Of a stretch of DNA of 64,000 bases, positions 33,097 through 46,025 are shown piece after piece. Source of the DNA: Archivesica marissinica (Eukaryota; Mollusca; Bivalvia; Venerida; Vesicomyidae); the NCBI GenBank assembly GCA_014843695.1, contig CM026398.1:42257166-42321165 (forward strand), read 5' to 3'. The notes below the pieces were generated by a model. That model searched no databases and was not told where the DNA came from. It saw only the letters and a program-made list of their open reading frames with translations. A program made the position numbers and the translations under genes. Within the stretch, counting starts at the first letter, position 1, and each line of letters begins with the position of its first letter.

Positions 33097-34178
33097 TTAC
33101 AAATTAATTGTACTCAGTGAACTCTCTGATTCCAGTTCATTAACGTTTTGTGTGCATGCATCCTCGACATTTTGCGGGTTAGTTATATTCTCTTTTGTAG
33201 AATATGTTTCTCTTACAGAAACTATCATATGTTCATCGTCTCTATCAACTACTCTATGTGCATGTTTGTTGTCTTCATCTGAGTTTACTCTGTCGTCAGT
33301 TTCTCCGGTATTCAACATTTCAACAACTTCATCTACTTCTTCTGTTTCTTCTTCATCCTCTTCTATATCTTCTTTCAATATTTCTAACTCTGTATCCCTT
33401 TCCACCATTTGTATTTCGTGTTTTGTGACGATTGGTTTACTAGATGTTCCTTTGTCTGTTTTCTCTGATGATGCCGATAGCTTGTCGGTAAAACCAACCG
33501 AGCTGCTTGCTTTCATTTCACCTCCGTCTTTATTTACAAAAACTAATTCATCTGGAAGTTTGTCAGGGAGTGTATATTCTCCACTTGACCCAGCAAAGAA
33601 TTGAGGTTCAACGTCTTGCTTGGCTTTTGCAATAAGTGGTGGCTCAAAATACGTTTTATAATTAGTTTCTTGTACCATAGTAACTTTTCGTGGACTCACA
33701 AACGTTGGGAAATGATTTTTCATTGATATGGGTTTATCTTTCTTTATCACACGACGTACAACACCCGAAAAGCCGACATTCCTGTCCACATCTCCAGTAA
33801 TAATCTTATTATTTAAGTCCCTAATATTAGTGAAGAATAGTTCATTCGGTTTCTTCGGTATCATCTTTCCGTTCTTATCTTTTTCTGGGTCAGCGATAGT
33901 CACCTTCTTATGCATGATCTTAGTCCTTGCATCGTCTTCTTCATCGGAAAATGCCAGGTGTTTATAGAATTGCTTCTTTAGTGAAGGTCGTGCAATCTCA
34001 CCACGTGCTAGTTTGTCCTCGACTTCTTGGTCGGACAATCTGGGTAGGTACTTCCTGACAATAGCAGCGGTAGTTAGATTTTCCTCAGATGGTTCCAATG
34101 TTGGGAAGAACATATCTGAACGTTCCCTGCTCACCTGCCGAATCCGATTCTTTCTGCATTCATAGCATAACTGTGGGC
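33097..34178 (-). CDS. Nested gene exon 4 (terminal, 360 aa)
   Basis: The acceptor is CTGTTTTCAG|GC at 34178; the stop TAA is at 33097-33099. It encodes LCYECRKNRIRQ, LPRLSDQEVEDKLARGEIA and KKQFYKHLAFSDEEDD, then a long hydrophilic region with an acidic run (EEDEEETEEVDEVV). Length and composition are those of a real coding exon, and the frame is open for 361 codons in non-repetitive DNA. Opposite-strand frames at 33086-33604 and 33728-33967 are shadows. Confidence 0.85.
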
Positions 34179-34412
34179 CTGAAAACAGTAATTAACACAC
34201 CAAATCAACAGAGAACGATATTATAGGCAAATTGTTTTCATCCAAGCACGCACAACCTAATAATTATACCGGTTGTATTCCATATATCAAACATTGTTAA
34301 TCAAATACATGTACACGTCGTATTTCACACATCCAAACCATGATGATTCAAACCAGACAATTACAGTCTTTTCATGTTCTATGTTAGATATTATATATTT
34401 ATATCGACTGTT

Positions 34413-35225
34413 CTACATGGTGTGATATATACCCAATAAATCAGCCGCCTCGGTCAATAATAATTTTTGGTGCATATCAGCGTCACGTAGGGGGCTGGGA
34501 GGGACTGCAAATGGATACATTATTTTGGGATAGCGAAATGTTTTAATTACTTTAATTTTTCCAATAAGTGTTACATTGTGTTTCTGCCATTTATTTAAAC
34601 AAGAACATAATTCGCCTATTGTATTATTCAAATTAAGATCAAACATAGTGTTTTCTTAATAACAATGATTATCAGTGTTATAGCGTGATCTGATGTCCAA
34701 CTAAACGTCTTCATTTTACATACTAACGTATCAGTGTTTCTAAGGAACACTGCTCTAAAGACGATACATTTGTTTGAATTTAACTACAGTCCAGAAATAT
34801 TTTGAACTCATCTATCAGCTTAATCAGTGATTTAAATATGCCTCTGACCCATCTGTTATAGACGTGAGTATCATCAGCAAACAGATGTTTTTAGTTCAGT
34901 TGTTGTCAACGTTATTCCTTGTATATCATGTTCCTTCCTAACAGCTAATGACAGAATTGCAATAACTAAAATGAACAGATAATGAGAGAGGCCATACTCT
35001 GGCTAATACCTCGTTCAATTTTGAAATACACAATGTATTCAGATAAAAATCCATTATTTGGTAACACAACCTTGCATGTCATTATGAAATGTCAATTCCC
35101 ATTTTATTTTCAATGATTCGCCGATGGTAAAATAGTAAAGTGTTGTGAAAACAAAACCGTGGTCAATACTGTCAAAGGCTTTGTCAAATCTGCGGCGAAG
35201 AGCAGACCAGGCTTCATTTAGTGGT
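34413..35225 (-). pseudogene. Dead LINE reverse-transcriptase fragment
   Basis: Minus-strand translation in broken frames shows non-LTR retrotransposon RT features. Near 35160 there is a KAFDSIDHG-like stretch. Near 34950 there is LSHYLFILVIAIL, the region after RQGCPLS in LINEs. At 34440-34646 there is KWQKHNVTLIGKIKVIKTF.YPK. Stops and frameshifts are numerous. It lies in intron 3 of the nested gene, in the same orientation. The LINE clade is not assigned. Confidence 0.7.
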
Positions 35226-35268
35226 ATTACGTTTTGAAAAATACGAAGTTATTGTAATTATGATGTAC

Positions 35269-35415
35269 CTAATATTTCACAGCAATCTCCACGATTGACT
35301 GGAGAGAATGAAACCGTCAGAGGAGTATGGTGTGCCATGTCGAAATCTGCGTCGTGGTCGTCTTCCTCGTCGTCTGCTTCCGAGTTATCGTTGTTCTCGA
35401 CAAGATGACGCAGTT
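35269..35415 (-). CDS. Nested gene exon 3 (acidic)
   Basis: This exon encodes 49 codons with the acidic run NSEADDEEDDHDADFD, then FSPVNRGDCCEIL. The acceptor is CATTCCAG|AA and the donor TTAG|GTACAT; both phases match their neighbours. Confidence 0.75.
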
Positions 35416-35419
35416 CTGG

Positions 35420-36025
35420 AATGCAAAAATGCAAACATATAAAATGCTTACATACACAAAGGTTGGTGCAACATATGCTAGATGATATCTTAAAATGTAT
35501 GCCATTTTATCAAATGAACAACTTGTCTGCGCATGCCCATTCAGAGAGTATAGTTTCTAGAGAGAATATGTTATTTCACATGATTGAGTAAGATTGGTGA
35601 AAGTTGGAAGAAGGTCGACAAGCACTTGAGAAATATACTATATACTAAAGCTGACACAATAATATTAGTGTTTAACTTTTTTCATGAATACAATTTTATC
35701 AACTACACATTATTTGTTATTATATATAGCTGTTTGTAGTTTATTTTTGCTTAATGTCCAACTGTTAACAAATCTTTCTCTCATTGATCATATTTAAACC
35801 ATAATTGTTTGAAATCGTATATATATGTATGTTAGTTAAATGTCATTAATTGTAACTTTGTATATGAGGTGACTTATAAGCCCACTGGGTCGGGTGCAAC
35901 ATTTTGTATATATTTGTTTGTTATTTATGTTTAATGCACATGTCACTATAATAAAATAATTTCTTCTTCTTCTTCTATAGCACACATTTATCTGTTGTCG
36001 TAAAACTAAGTTGCAATAGTAATGA
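35420..36025. other. Intron sequence, no gene seen
   Basis: Non-repetitive AT-rich intron sequence lies between exon 3 of the nested gene and the 40-bp satellite. The TTCTTCTTCTTC run at about 35960 is simple sequence. Confidence 0.4.
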
Positions 36026-36029
36026 AAAA

Positions 36030-39000
36030 AGATCATGATTTACGCCGAGAACAACACTACCACAGGCATAGATCATGATTTACGCCGAGAACAACTATAC
36101 CACAGGCATATATCATGATTTACGCCGAGAACAACTATACCAGAGGCATAGATCATGATTTACGTCGAGAACAACACTACCACAGGCATATATCATGATT
36201 TACGCCGAGAACAACTATACCACAGGCATATATCATGATTTACGCCGAGAACAACTATACCACAGGCATAGATCATGATTTACGCCGAGAACAACACTAC
36301 CACAGGCATAGATCATGATTTACGCCGAGAACAGCAATACCACAGGCATAGATCATGATTTACGCCGAGAACAACTATACCACAGGCATATATCATGATT
36401 TACGCCGAGAACAACTATACCACAGGCATAGATCATGATTTACGCCGAGAACAACAATACCACAGGCATAGATCATGATTTACGCCGAGAACAACTATAC
36501 CACAGGCATAGATCATGATTTACGCCGAGAACAACTATACCACAGGCATATATCATGATTTACGCCGAGAACACACTACCACAGGCATATATCATGATTT
36601 ACGCCGAGAACAACTATACCACAGGCATAGATCATGATTTACGCCGAGAACAACTATACCACAGGCATAGATCATGATTTACGCCGAGAACAACTATACC
36701 ACAGGCATAGATCATGATTTACGCCGAGAACAACACTACCACAGGCATATATCATGATTTACGCCGAGAACAACAATACCACAGGCATAGATCATGATTT
36801 ACGCCGAGAACAGCATACCACAGGCATAGATCATGATTTACGCCGAGAACAACTATACCACAGGCATAGATCATGATTTACGCCGAGAACAGCAATACCA
36901 CAGGCATATATCATGATTTACGCCGAGAACAACTATACCACAGGCATATATCATGATTTACGCCGAGAACAACTATACCACAGGCATATATCATGATTTA
37001 CGCCGAGAACAACAATACCACAGGCATAGATCATGATTTACGCCGAGAACAGCAATACCACAGGCATAGATCATGATTTACGCCGAGAACAGCAATACCA
37101 CAGGCATAGATCATGATTTACGCCGAGAACAACTATACCACAGGCATAATCATGATTTACGCCGAGAACAACTATACCACAGGCATATATCATGATTTAC
37201 GCCGAGAACAACTATACCACAGGCATATATCATGATTTACGCCGAGAACAACAATACCACAGGCATAGATCATGATTTACGCCGAGAACAACTATACCAC
37301 AGGCATAGATCATGATTTACGCCGAGAACAACTATACCACAGGCATATATCATGATTTACGCCGAGAACAACTATACCACAGGCATAGATCATGATTTAC
37401 GCCGAGAACAACAATACCACAGGCATAGATCATGATTTACGCCGAGTAAAACACTACCACAGGCATAGATCATGATTTACGCCGAGAACAACACTACCAC
37501 AGGCATATATCATGATATACGCCGAGAACAACTATACCACAGGCATATATCATGATTTACGCCGAGAACAACACTACCACAGGCATAGATCATGATTTAC
37601 GCCGAGAACAACTATACCACAGGCATAGATCATGATTTACGCCGAGAACAACACTACCACAGGCATAGATCATGATTTACGCCGAGAACAACTATACCAC
37701 AGGCATAGATCATCATTTACGCCGAGAACAACACTACCACAGGCATAGATCATGATATACGCCGAGAACAACACTACCACAGGCATAGTTCATGATTTAC
37801 GCCGAGAACAACAATACCACAGGCATAGATCATGATTTTCGCCGAGAACAACTATACCACAGGCATAGATCATGATTTACGCCGAGAACAACACTACCAC
37901 AGGCATAGATCATGATTTACGCCGAGACCAACACTACCACAGGCATAGATCATGATTTACGCCGAGAACAGCAATACCACAGGCATAGATCATGATTTAC
38001 GCCGAGAACAACTATACCACAGGCATATATCATGATTTACGCCGAGAACAACACTACCACAGGCATATATCATGATTTACGCCGAGAACAACACTACCAC
38101 AGGCATATATCATGATTTACGCCGAGAACAACACTACCACAGGCATAGATCATGATTTACGCCGAGAACAGCAATACCACAGACATAGATCATGATTTAC
38201 GCCGAGAACAACTATACCACAGGCATATATCATGATTTACGCCGAGAACAACTATACCACAGGCATAGATCATGATTTACGCCGAGAACAACTATACCAC
38301 AGGCATATATCATGATTTACGCCGAGAACAACTATACCACAGGCATATATCATGATTTACGCCGAGAACAACTATACCACAGGCATAGATCATGATTTAC
38401 GCCGAGAACAACTACCACAGGCATATATCATGATTTACGCCGAGAACAACTATACACAGGCATAGATCATGATTTACGCCGAGAACAACAATACCACAGG
38501 CATAGATCATGATTTACGCCGAGAACAACTATACCACAGGCATAGATCATGATTTACGCCGAGAACAACTATACCACAGGCATATATCATGATTTACGCC
38601 GAGAACAACTATACCACAGGCATAGATCATGATTTACGCCGAGAACAACAATACCACAGGCATAGATCATGATTTACGCCGAGAACAGCAATACCACAGG
38701 CATATATCATGATTTACGCCGATAACAACTATACCACAGGCATATATCATGATTTACGCCGAGAACAACTATACCACAGGCATATATCATGATTTACGCC
38801 GAGAACAACAATACCACAGGCATAGATCATGATTTACGCCGAGAACAGCAATACCACAGGCATAGATCATGATTTACGCCGAGAACAGCAATACCACAGG
38901 CATAGATCATGATTTACGCCGAGAACAACTATACCACAGGCATATATCATGATTTACGCCGAGAACAACTATACCACAGGCATATATCATGATTTACGCC

Positions 39001-42000
39001 GAGAACAACAATACCACAGGCATAGATCATGATTTACGCCGAGAACAACTATACCACAGGCATAGATCATGATTTACGCCGAGAACAACTATACCACAGG
39101 CATATATCATGATTTACGCCGAGAACAACAATACCACAGGCATAGATCATGATTTACGCCGAGAACAACAATACCACAGGCATAGATCATGATTTACGCC
39201 GAGAACACTATACCACAGGCATATATCATGATTTACGCCGAGAACAACAATACCACAGGCATAGATCATGATTTACGCCGAGTAAACAACACTACCACAG
39301 GCATATATCATGATTTACGCCGAGAACAACACTACCACAGGCATATATCATGATATACGCCGAGAACAACTATACCACAGGCATATATCATGATTTACGC
39401 CGAGAACAACTATACCACAGGCATATATCATGATTTACGCCGAGAACAACACTACCACAGGCATAGATCATGATTTACGCCGAGAACAACACTACCACAG
39501 GCATAGATCATCATTTACGCCGAGAACAACACTACCACAGGCATAGATCATGATTTTCGCCGAGAACAACTATACCACAGGCATAGATCATGATTTACGC
39601 CTAGAACAACACTACCACAGGCATAGTTCATGATTTACGCCGAGAACAACTATACCACAGGCATATATCATGATTTACGCCGAGAACAACTATACCACAG
39701 GCATAGATCATGATTTACGCCTAGAACAACACTACCACAGGCATAGTTCATGATTTACGCCGAGAACAACTATACCACAGGCATAGATCATGATTTACGC
39801 CGAGAACAACTATACCACAGGCATATATCATGATTTACGCCGAGAACAACACTACCACAGGCATAGATCATGATTTACGCCGAGAACACAATACCACAGG
39901 CATAGATCATGATTTACGCCGAGAACAACAATACCACAGGCATAGATTATGATTTACGCCGAGAACAACAATACCACAGGCATAGTTCATGATTTACGCC
40001 GAGAACAACAATACCACAGGCATAGTTCATGATTTACGCCGAGAACAACAATACCACAGGCATAGATCATGATTTACGCCGAGAACAACAATACCACAGG
40101 CATAGATCATGATTTACGCCGAGAACAACTATACTACAGGCATATATCATGATTTACGCCGAGAACAACACTACCACAGGCATATATCATGATTTACGCC
40201 GAGAACAACACTACCACAGGCATATATCATGATTTACGCCGAGAACAACAGTACCACAGGCATATATCATGATTTACGCCGAGAACAGCAATACCACAGG
40301 CATAGATCATGATTTACGCCGAGAACAACTATACCACAGGCATATATCATGATTTACGCCGAGAACAACTATACCAGAGGCATAGATCATGATTTACGCC
40401 GAGAACAACACTACCACAGGCATATATCATGATTTACGCCGAGAACAACACTACCACAGGCATATATCATGATTTACGCCGAGAACAACACTACCACAGG
40501 CATAGATCATGATTTACGCCGAGAACAGCAATACCACAGGCATAGATCATGATATACGCCGAGAACAACTATACCACAGGCATATATCATGATTTACGCC
40601 GAGAACAACTATACCACAGGCATAGATCATGATTTACGCCGAGAACAACTATACCACAGGCATATATCATGATTTACGCCGAGAACAACTATACCACAGG
40701 CATAGATCATGATTTACGCCGAGAACAACTATACCACAGGCATATATCATGATTTACGCCGAGAACAACTATACCACAGGCATAGATCATGATTTACGCC
40801 GAGAACAACTATACCACAGGCATATATCATGATTTACGCCGAGAACAACTATACCACAGGCATAGATCATGATTTACGCCGAGAACAACAATACCACAGG
40901 CATAGATCATGATTTACGCCGAGAACAACTATACCACAGGCATATATCATGATTTACGCCGAGAACAACTATACCACAGGCATATATCATGATTTACGCC
41001 GAGAACAGCAATACCACAGGCATAGATCATGATTTACGCCGAGAACAGCAATACCACAGGCATAGATCATGATTTACGCCGAGAACAACTATACCACAGG
41101 CATATATCATGATTTACGCCGAGAACAACTATACCACAGGCATATCATGATTTACGCCGAGAACAACTATACCACAGGCATAATCATGATTTACGCCGAG
41201 AACAACTATACCACAGGCATAGATCATGATTTACGCCGAGAACAACTATACCACAGGCATAGATCATGATTTACGCCGAGAACAACTATACCACAGGCAT
41301 ATATCATGATTTACGCCGAGAACAACTATACCACAGGCATAGATCATGATTTACGCCGAGAACAACTATACCACAGGCATATATCATGATTTACGCCGAG
41401 AACAACTATACCACAGGCATATATCATGATTTACGCCGAGAACAACAATACCACAGGCATAGATCATGATTTACGCCGAGTAAACAACACTACCACAGGC
41501 ATAGATCATGATTTACGCCGAGAACAACACTACCACAGGCATATATCATGATTTACGCCGAGAACAACACTACCACAGGCATAGATCATGATTTACGCCG
41601 AGAACAACTATACCACAGGCATAGATCATGATTTACGTCGAGAACAACACTACCACAGGCATATATCATGATTTACGCCGAGAACAACACTACCACAGGC
41701 ATAGATCATGATATACGCCGAGAACAACACTACCACAGGCATAGTTCATGATTTACGCCGAGAACAACAATACCACAGGCATAGATCATGATTTCGCCGA
41801 GAACAACTATACCACAGGCATAGATCATGATTTACGCCGAGAACAACACTACCACAGGCATAGTTCATGATATACGCCGAGAACAACACTACCACAGGCA
41901 TATATCATGATTTACGCCTAGAACAACACTACCACAGGCATAGATCATGATTTACGCCGAGAACAACACTACCACAGGCATAGTTCATGATTTACGCGGA

Positions 42001-43025
42001 GAACAACTATACCACAGGCATAGATCATGATTTACGCCGAGAACAACAATACCACAGGCATAGATCATGATTTACGCCGAGAACAACAATACCACAGGCA
42101 TAGATCATGATTTACGCCGAGAACAACAATACCACAGGCATAGATCATGATTTACGCCGAGAACAACTATACCACAGGCATATATCATGATTTACGCCGA
42201 GAACAACAATACCACAGGCATAGATCATGATTTACGCCGAGAACAACTATACCACAGGCATATATCATGATTTACGCCGAGAACAACAATACCACAGGCA
42301 TAGATCATGATTTACGCCGAGAACAACAATACCACAGGCATAATCATGATTTACGCCGAGAACAACACTACCACAGGCATAGATCATGATTTACGCCGAG
42401 AACAACAATACCACAGGCATATCATGATTTACGCCGAGAACAACAATACCACAGGCATAGATCATGATTTACGCCGAGAACAACAATACCACAGGCATAG
42501 ATCATGATTTACGCCGAGAACACAATACCACAGGCATAGATCATGATTTACGCCGAGAACAGCAATACCACAGGCATAGATCATGATTTACGCCGAGAAC
42601 AACAATACCACAGGCATAGATCATGATTTACGCCGAGAACAACAATACCACAGGCATATTCATGATTTACGCCGAGAACAACAATACCACAGGCATAGTT
42701 CATGATTTACGCCGAGAACAACAATACCACAGGCATAGATCATGATTTACGCCGAGAACAGCAATACCACAGGCATATATCATGATTTACGCCGAGAACA
42801 ACAATACCACAGGCATAGATCATGATTTACGTCGAGAACAACAATACCACAGGCATATATCATGATTTACGCCGAGAACAACAATACCACAGGCATAGTT
42901 CATGATTTACGCCGAGAACAACAATACCACAGGCATATATCATGATTTACGCCGAGAACAACAATAACACAGGCATATATCATGATTTATGCCGTGAACA
43001 ACAATACCACAGGCATAGATCATGC
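36030..43025. repeat. 40-bp satellite array, about 7 kb (about 175 units)
   Basis: The unit is 40 bp: GATCATGATTTACGCCGAGA followed by ACAACTATACCACAGGCATA. Nearly all variation is at two places, AACAACTATA/AACAACACTA/AACAGCAATA/AACAACAATA and GCATAGATC/GCATATATC. Blocks of variant order recur: six or seven successive variants at about 36890-37140 reappear at 38690-38940. The rare GCCGAGTAAA form occurs at about 37441, 39277 and 41475. This indicates higher-order units of roughly 1.8-2.2 kb. It lies in intron 2 of the nested gene. The right end is enriched in AACAACAATA. Confidence 0.98.
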
Positions 43026-43250
43026 CGCTCTACATTAAAGTGCCTCTTCCATACATTTCTTTCATTGGTCTCGGCAATAAGCATGACTATGACATTATGT
43101 CTTTACTGTTTAATATTAGGACGGGTCTGGAAAAACATTTTACACAGCAACTGTGAACCGAACGTACTCGTATACATGTTCTACATGTCCAACGACCTAG
43201 CCTTTGCACATTGCCGTAATTATTAGCAAATGTTTTTTCTAATACAGAAA

Positions 43251-43349
43251 GTGCCGCCTGAGCAGGCGCTATGCTGTTTGCTATTCGGATAGTGGAGCTA
43301 AATACATTGTCTGAATAGCACACAGCATAGATCCTGATCAGACGCGGCG
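43251..43349. repeat. About 100-bp hairpin (MITE-like)
   Basis: The left arm, containing CTATGCTGTTTGCTATTCGG, pairs with the right arm, containing CTGAATAGCACACAGCATAG, with small bulges and a loop of about 20 nt. Arm ends GCCGCCTGAGCAGG and CCTGATCAGACGCGGCG also pair. Confidence 0.85.
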
Positions 43350-43424
43350 TTACGTTCAATTTATTGGGCATGTTAAGGGTTAATTGCTGTCACTGTATTG
43401 GTCAAGAGAGAAATAATTGCTTTG

Positions 43425-43500
43425 CATACACCAGATCCATTCCAGAGTCTCCTCTGGTTCCTTTACGTGCACGGTGTACAGCACCGACACGAGACCTAGA
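43425..43500 (-). mobile_element. SINE-A body fragment
   Basis: An internal piece only: CCATTCCAGAGTCTCCTCTG through GCACCGACACGAGACCT. Confidence 0.7.
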
Positions 43501-43639
43501 ACACTGCACTCGTTTAAATATAAGTTTAAATAGGTGTCACTTTAAACAAAATCATCAATCTTGGTATATCGGATACCACCATGCGATGCCACAAGCATTT
43601 ACTGACATAGTACACACATTGTATTTATCAATCCAATAC

Positions 43640-43926
43640 AGACGGATCTGTAGTCCAGTGGTAACACGCTGGACTGGTAATCCAGAGATCGCAGGTTCGA
43701 TCCCCCGTCTGACCCTAATACAATTAACAGTCTTTCAGATGGGACGTTAAACCGAGGTCTTGTGTTGTTGCTTTACACCGTGCACGTAAAAGAACCAGAG
43801 GAGACTCTGGAATGGGTCTCTGTCTGTATCACTGCACTATCCTCCAAAATCTAAAATGACTAATATCTGCAGGAGGCGTCGCTCATATGGACAACCGGTA
43901 GCGACGATAAATAAACATAAAACACA
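43640..43926 (+). mobile_element. SINE-A, full-length plus copy
   Basis: The head begins CAGACGGATCTGTAGTCCAG at 43640, with B-box AGGTTCGATCC. The tail is GGTAGCGACGATAAATAAAC then ATAAAACACAC. A clear target-site duplication was not found. Confidence 0.9.
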
Positions 43927-44022
43927 CAACATACCATTGCAGCAGCGTAATATGTAAGAAAATGAAGGTTAACGTGATCTTTTAATTTTTATTTTGAGCA
44001 GAGCAGAAACACACAGCAACGC

Positions 44023-44212
44023 CCTCTGGAAGAGATTAGGCATTTTAGAGTTTGTGCGCAAAGACAAAGATCCAGTCCTGAGTAGCCTCTGGTTCTTTTA
44101 TGTGTACGGTGTAGAGCACCGAAACGAGACCTCGGTTAATAGTCCTCTCATCGGGAGAGATTTGTAATATTAGTAGGCTCAGACGGGTGATCGAACCTGC
44201 GATCTTGGAGAT
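44023..44212 (-). mobile_element. SINE-A, old diverged copy
   Basis: Recognisable by TCTGGTTCTTTTATGTGTAC, GAGCACCGAAACGAGACCTC and the head B-box complement GATCGAACCTGCGATC. It is cut at 44212 by the adjoining TAGCCTGGG MITE. Confidence 0.75.
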
Positions 44213-44365
44213 TAGCCTGGGTGCCAGTCTGTCGATTTTTCACTCTTTAACTTCTGGCAAAATGACATGATCAGAAACTCAATACGGCCCAATTAATAGT
44301 CTCGGTGTTAAAATATATTTATTTGACTGACAAGGCAAAATATATCGACGCCTGTTCCCAGGCTA
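44213..44365 (+). mobile_element. TAGCCTGGG MITE, most complete copy (153 bp)
   Basis: It starts TAGCCTGGGTGCCAGTCTGT and ends TTCCCAGGCTA, giving 9-bp inverted ends, or a TA target site plus GCCTGGG. It inserted into or next to the old SINE-A at 44023-44212. There is no coding capacity. Confidence 0.85.
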
Positions 44366-44869
44366 AGCAGAAATGTTTAGTGGTTAGTAAATATATGTAG
44401 TAAAGTAATCAATATCTAATTCATTCATCTAAGAAAATTGGATTGAAACATCGCAGCAGTTGTAAAGCTATAGTTTTATGATTTCTTAATCTTCAATTAT
44501 AAATTGTTACAAATACTTTGTTGTTGTGAGTTTTCAGACTAATGTCCCCAAAAGCTGTTCATTTGTTTCTCAGGTGATATCGTCTACATTTATATCCTAA
44601 CATGTTGAGGGATTGAACCAAATGCCTCATATCTAGTTTGACCAATGTGTGCCTCAGAATATTCAGAAGAGATATTGCTTAAAGACTTTTCTTCAATTTG
44701 ATACAATGCCATTGTATGTAGACGACTATTGATCTGATTTGAGCAGAATTACAGTTTGGGGAATCTCAGAAACACAGTTATTATGTTCTGTTCATTGGTT
44801 TCGGGTGTGCGGTCATCTATCAATTGAACTGCGACTTTGTTTGGCTTTAAAGTCTCATTAATGTGTGTT
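44366..44869. other. Intron sequence, no feature seen
   Basis: AT-rich, non-repetitive within this window, with no coding signal beyond a 69-codon minus frame lacking any motif. Confidence 0.35.
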
Positions 44870-45215
44870 TTACGTTTATTTATCGTCGCTACCGGTTGCC
44901 CATATGAGCGACGCCTCCTGCAGAGATTAGTGATTTTAGATTTTGGAGGATAGTGCATGATACAGACAGAGACCCAGGGATCGCAGGTTCGATCCCCCGT
45001 CTGACCCTAATAAAATTAACAGTCTTTCAGATGGGATTTTAAACCAATATCTCGTGTCGGTGCTTTACACCGTGCACATAAAAGAACCAGAGGAGAATCT
45101 GGAATGGGTCTCTGTCTGTATCATGGCACTATCATCCAACATTATAAAATGACCAATCTCTCCAGGAGGCGTCGCTCATAATGACAACCGGTAGCGACGA
45201 TAAAAAATCGTAAAA
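44870..45215. mobile_element. Inverted SINE-A pair (fold-back)
   Basis: A minus-oriented 3' part (44870-44975, GTGTGTTTTACG to GACAGAGACCCA) joins without spacer to a plus-oriented copy starting inside the head (44976, GGGATCGCAGGTTCG) and running to the tail at about 45215. The shared tail segments of about 100 bp can pair as a long hairpin. Confidence 0.85.
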
Positions 45216-45269
45216 CATAACAAAACATCTAATCTAAGTACATATATGGTGATCATCCATCTATTATTG

Positions 45270-45369
45270 GTGGAGTCCGCTTTCGTGGTCGAGTTGTTAA
45301 GGTCGCTGACTTATACACCACTTTAACCTATCAGCACTGATGGCCACGTCTTCGAACCTCCCTCAGACC
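45270..45369 (+). mobile_element. SINE-B, 5' part, interrupted
   Basis: The tRNA-like head (GAGTCCGCTTTCGTGGTCGA to CTTCGAACCTCCCTCAGACC) is split from its continuation (45850 onward) by the TIR element at 45370-45849. Confidence 0.85.
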
Positions 45370-45849
45370 CACAGGGATAAGGCACGTTTGGGGGTACTAG
45401 TATATATATTTAAGTACAGGGATTCTACTCTGTTGGATGTCAGATCAGTAAAATGGCCCTATCTGAAACAATTTTGTATAAATCTGTCCTAAACCTACAC
45501 GTTAGTGGAAACACATTTTATTGATAATGTTATTCACAGGTAAAACTCTCCCGTCGAAGATTTTTTGTTGTTGCTGACAGAACCCGTGTCCTAGTATGGA
45601 AATGTGACCTGCTATGGCCAATGTATGTGGCAATTGTTTGCAAAGTATACATGCACGCAGCTTAATGTTGTGTTTTATTTGAAGAACAATATAAAGACTC
45701 GGGATAGGCGTTATATTTGGACAGATTTGTACACAATTGTTTCAGATAGGACCATTTTACTGATCGATGCGAAATCTGACATCCCACAGAGTAGAATCCC
45801 TGTACTTAAATATATATACTAGTGCCCCCAAACGTGCCGAATCCCTGTG
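45370..45849. mobile_element. Long-TIR DNA element inserted in SINE-B (480 bp)
   Basis: The ends are CACAGGGATAAGGCACGTTT and the inverted AACGTGCCGAATCCCTGTG. Inverted arms extend about 110 bp (45370-45480 with 45730-45849). The 8-bp CTCAGACC is duplicated exactly at 45362-45369 and 45850-45857, and removing one copy restores a continuous SINE-B. An 8-bp duplication fits hAT- or P-type transposases. The 250-bp interior has no recognisable coding sequence. Confidence 0.9.
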
Positions 45850-46025
45850 CTCAGACCGTGTATCTTTATATGAGAAGGAGTTGGTAGTTTCTTAAGGAGG
45901 TTGGAGCACCAAGTACTGGTTAACCGCTGGAGCCTGGCCAGGAAAGGTGTTGTTAGGTAAACTGCCCGTCGCTTAAACGGGCAACTGGTAGCGACGTTAA
46001 ATAAACTTAAAATAATAAAACGAAT
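45850..46025 (+). mobile_element. SINE-B 3' part with SINE-A-type tail
   Basis: It continues the SINE-B body (AAGTACTGGTTAACCGCTGG to GGTGTTGTTAGGTAAACTGC), then at about 45973 switches to GGGCAACTGGTAGCGACGTT plus AAATAAACTTAAAA. That is the SINE-A 3' tail rather than the usual SINE-B tail. Confidence 0.8.

Noticed and set aside
36030..43025. Possible CRISPR-like array
   Set aside because: The 40-bp units are contiguous with no unique spacers, and the context is eukaryotic.
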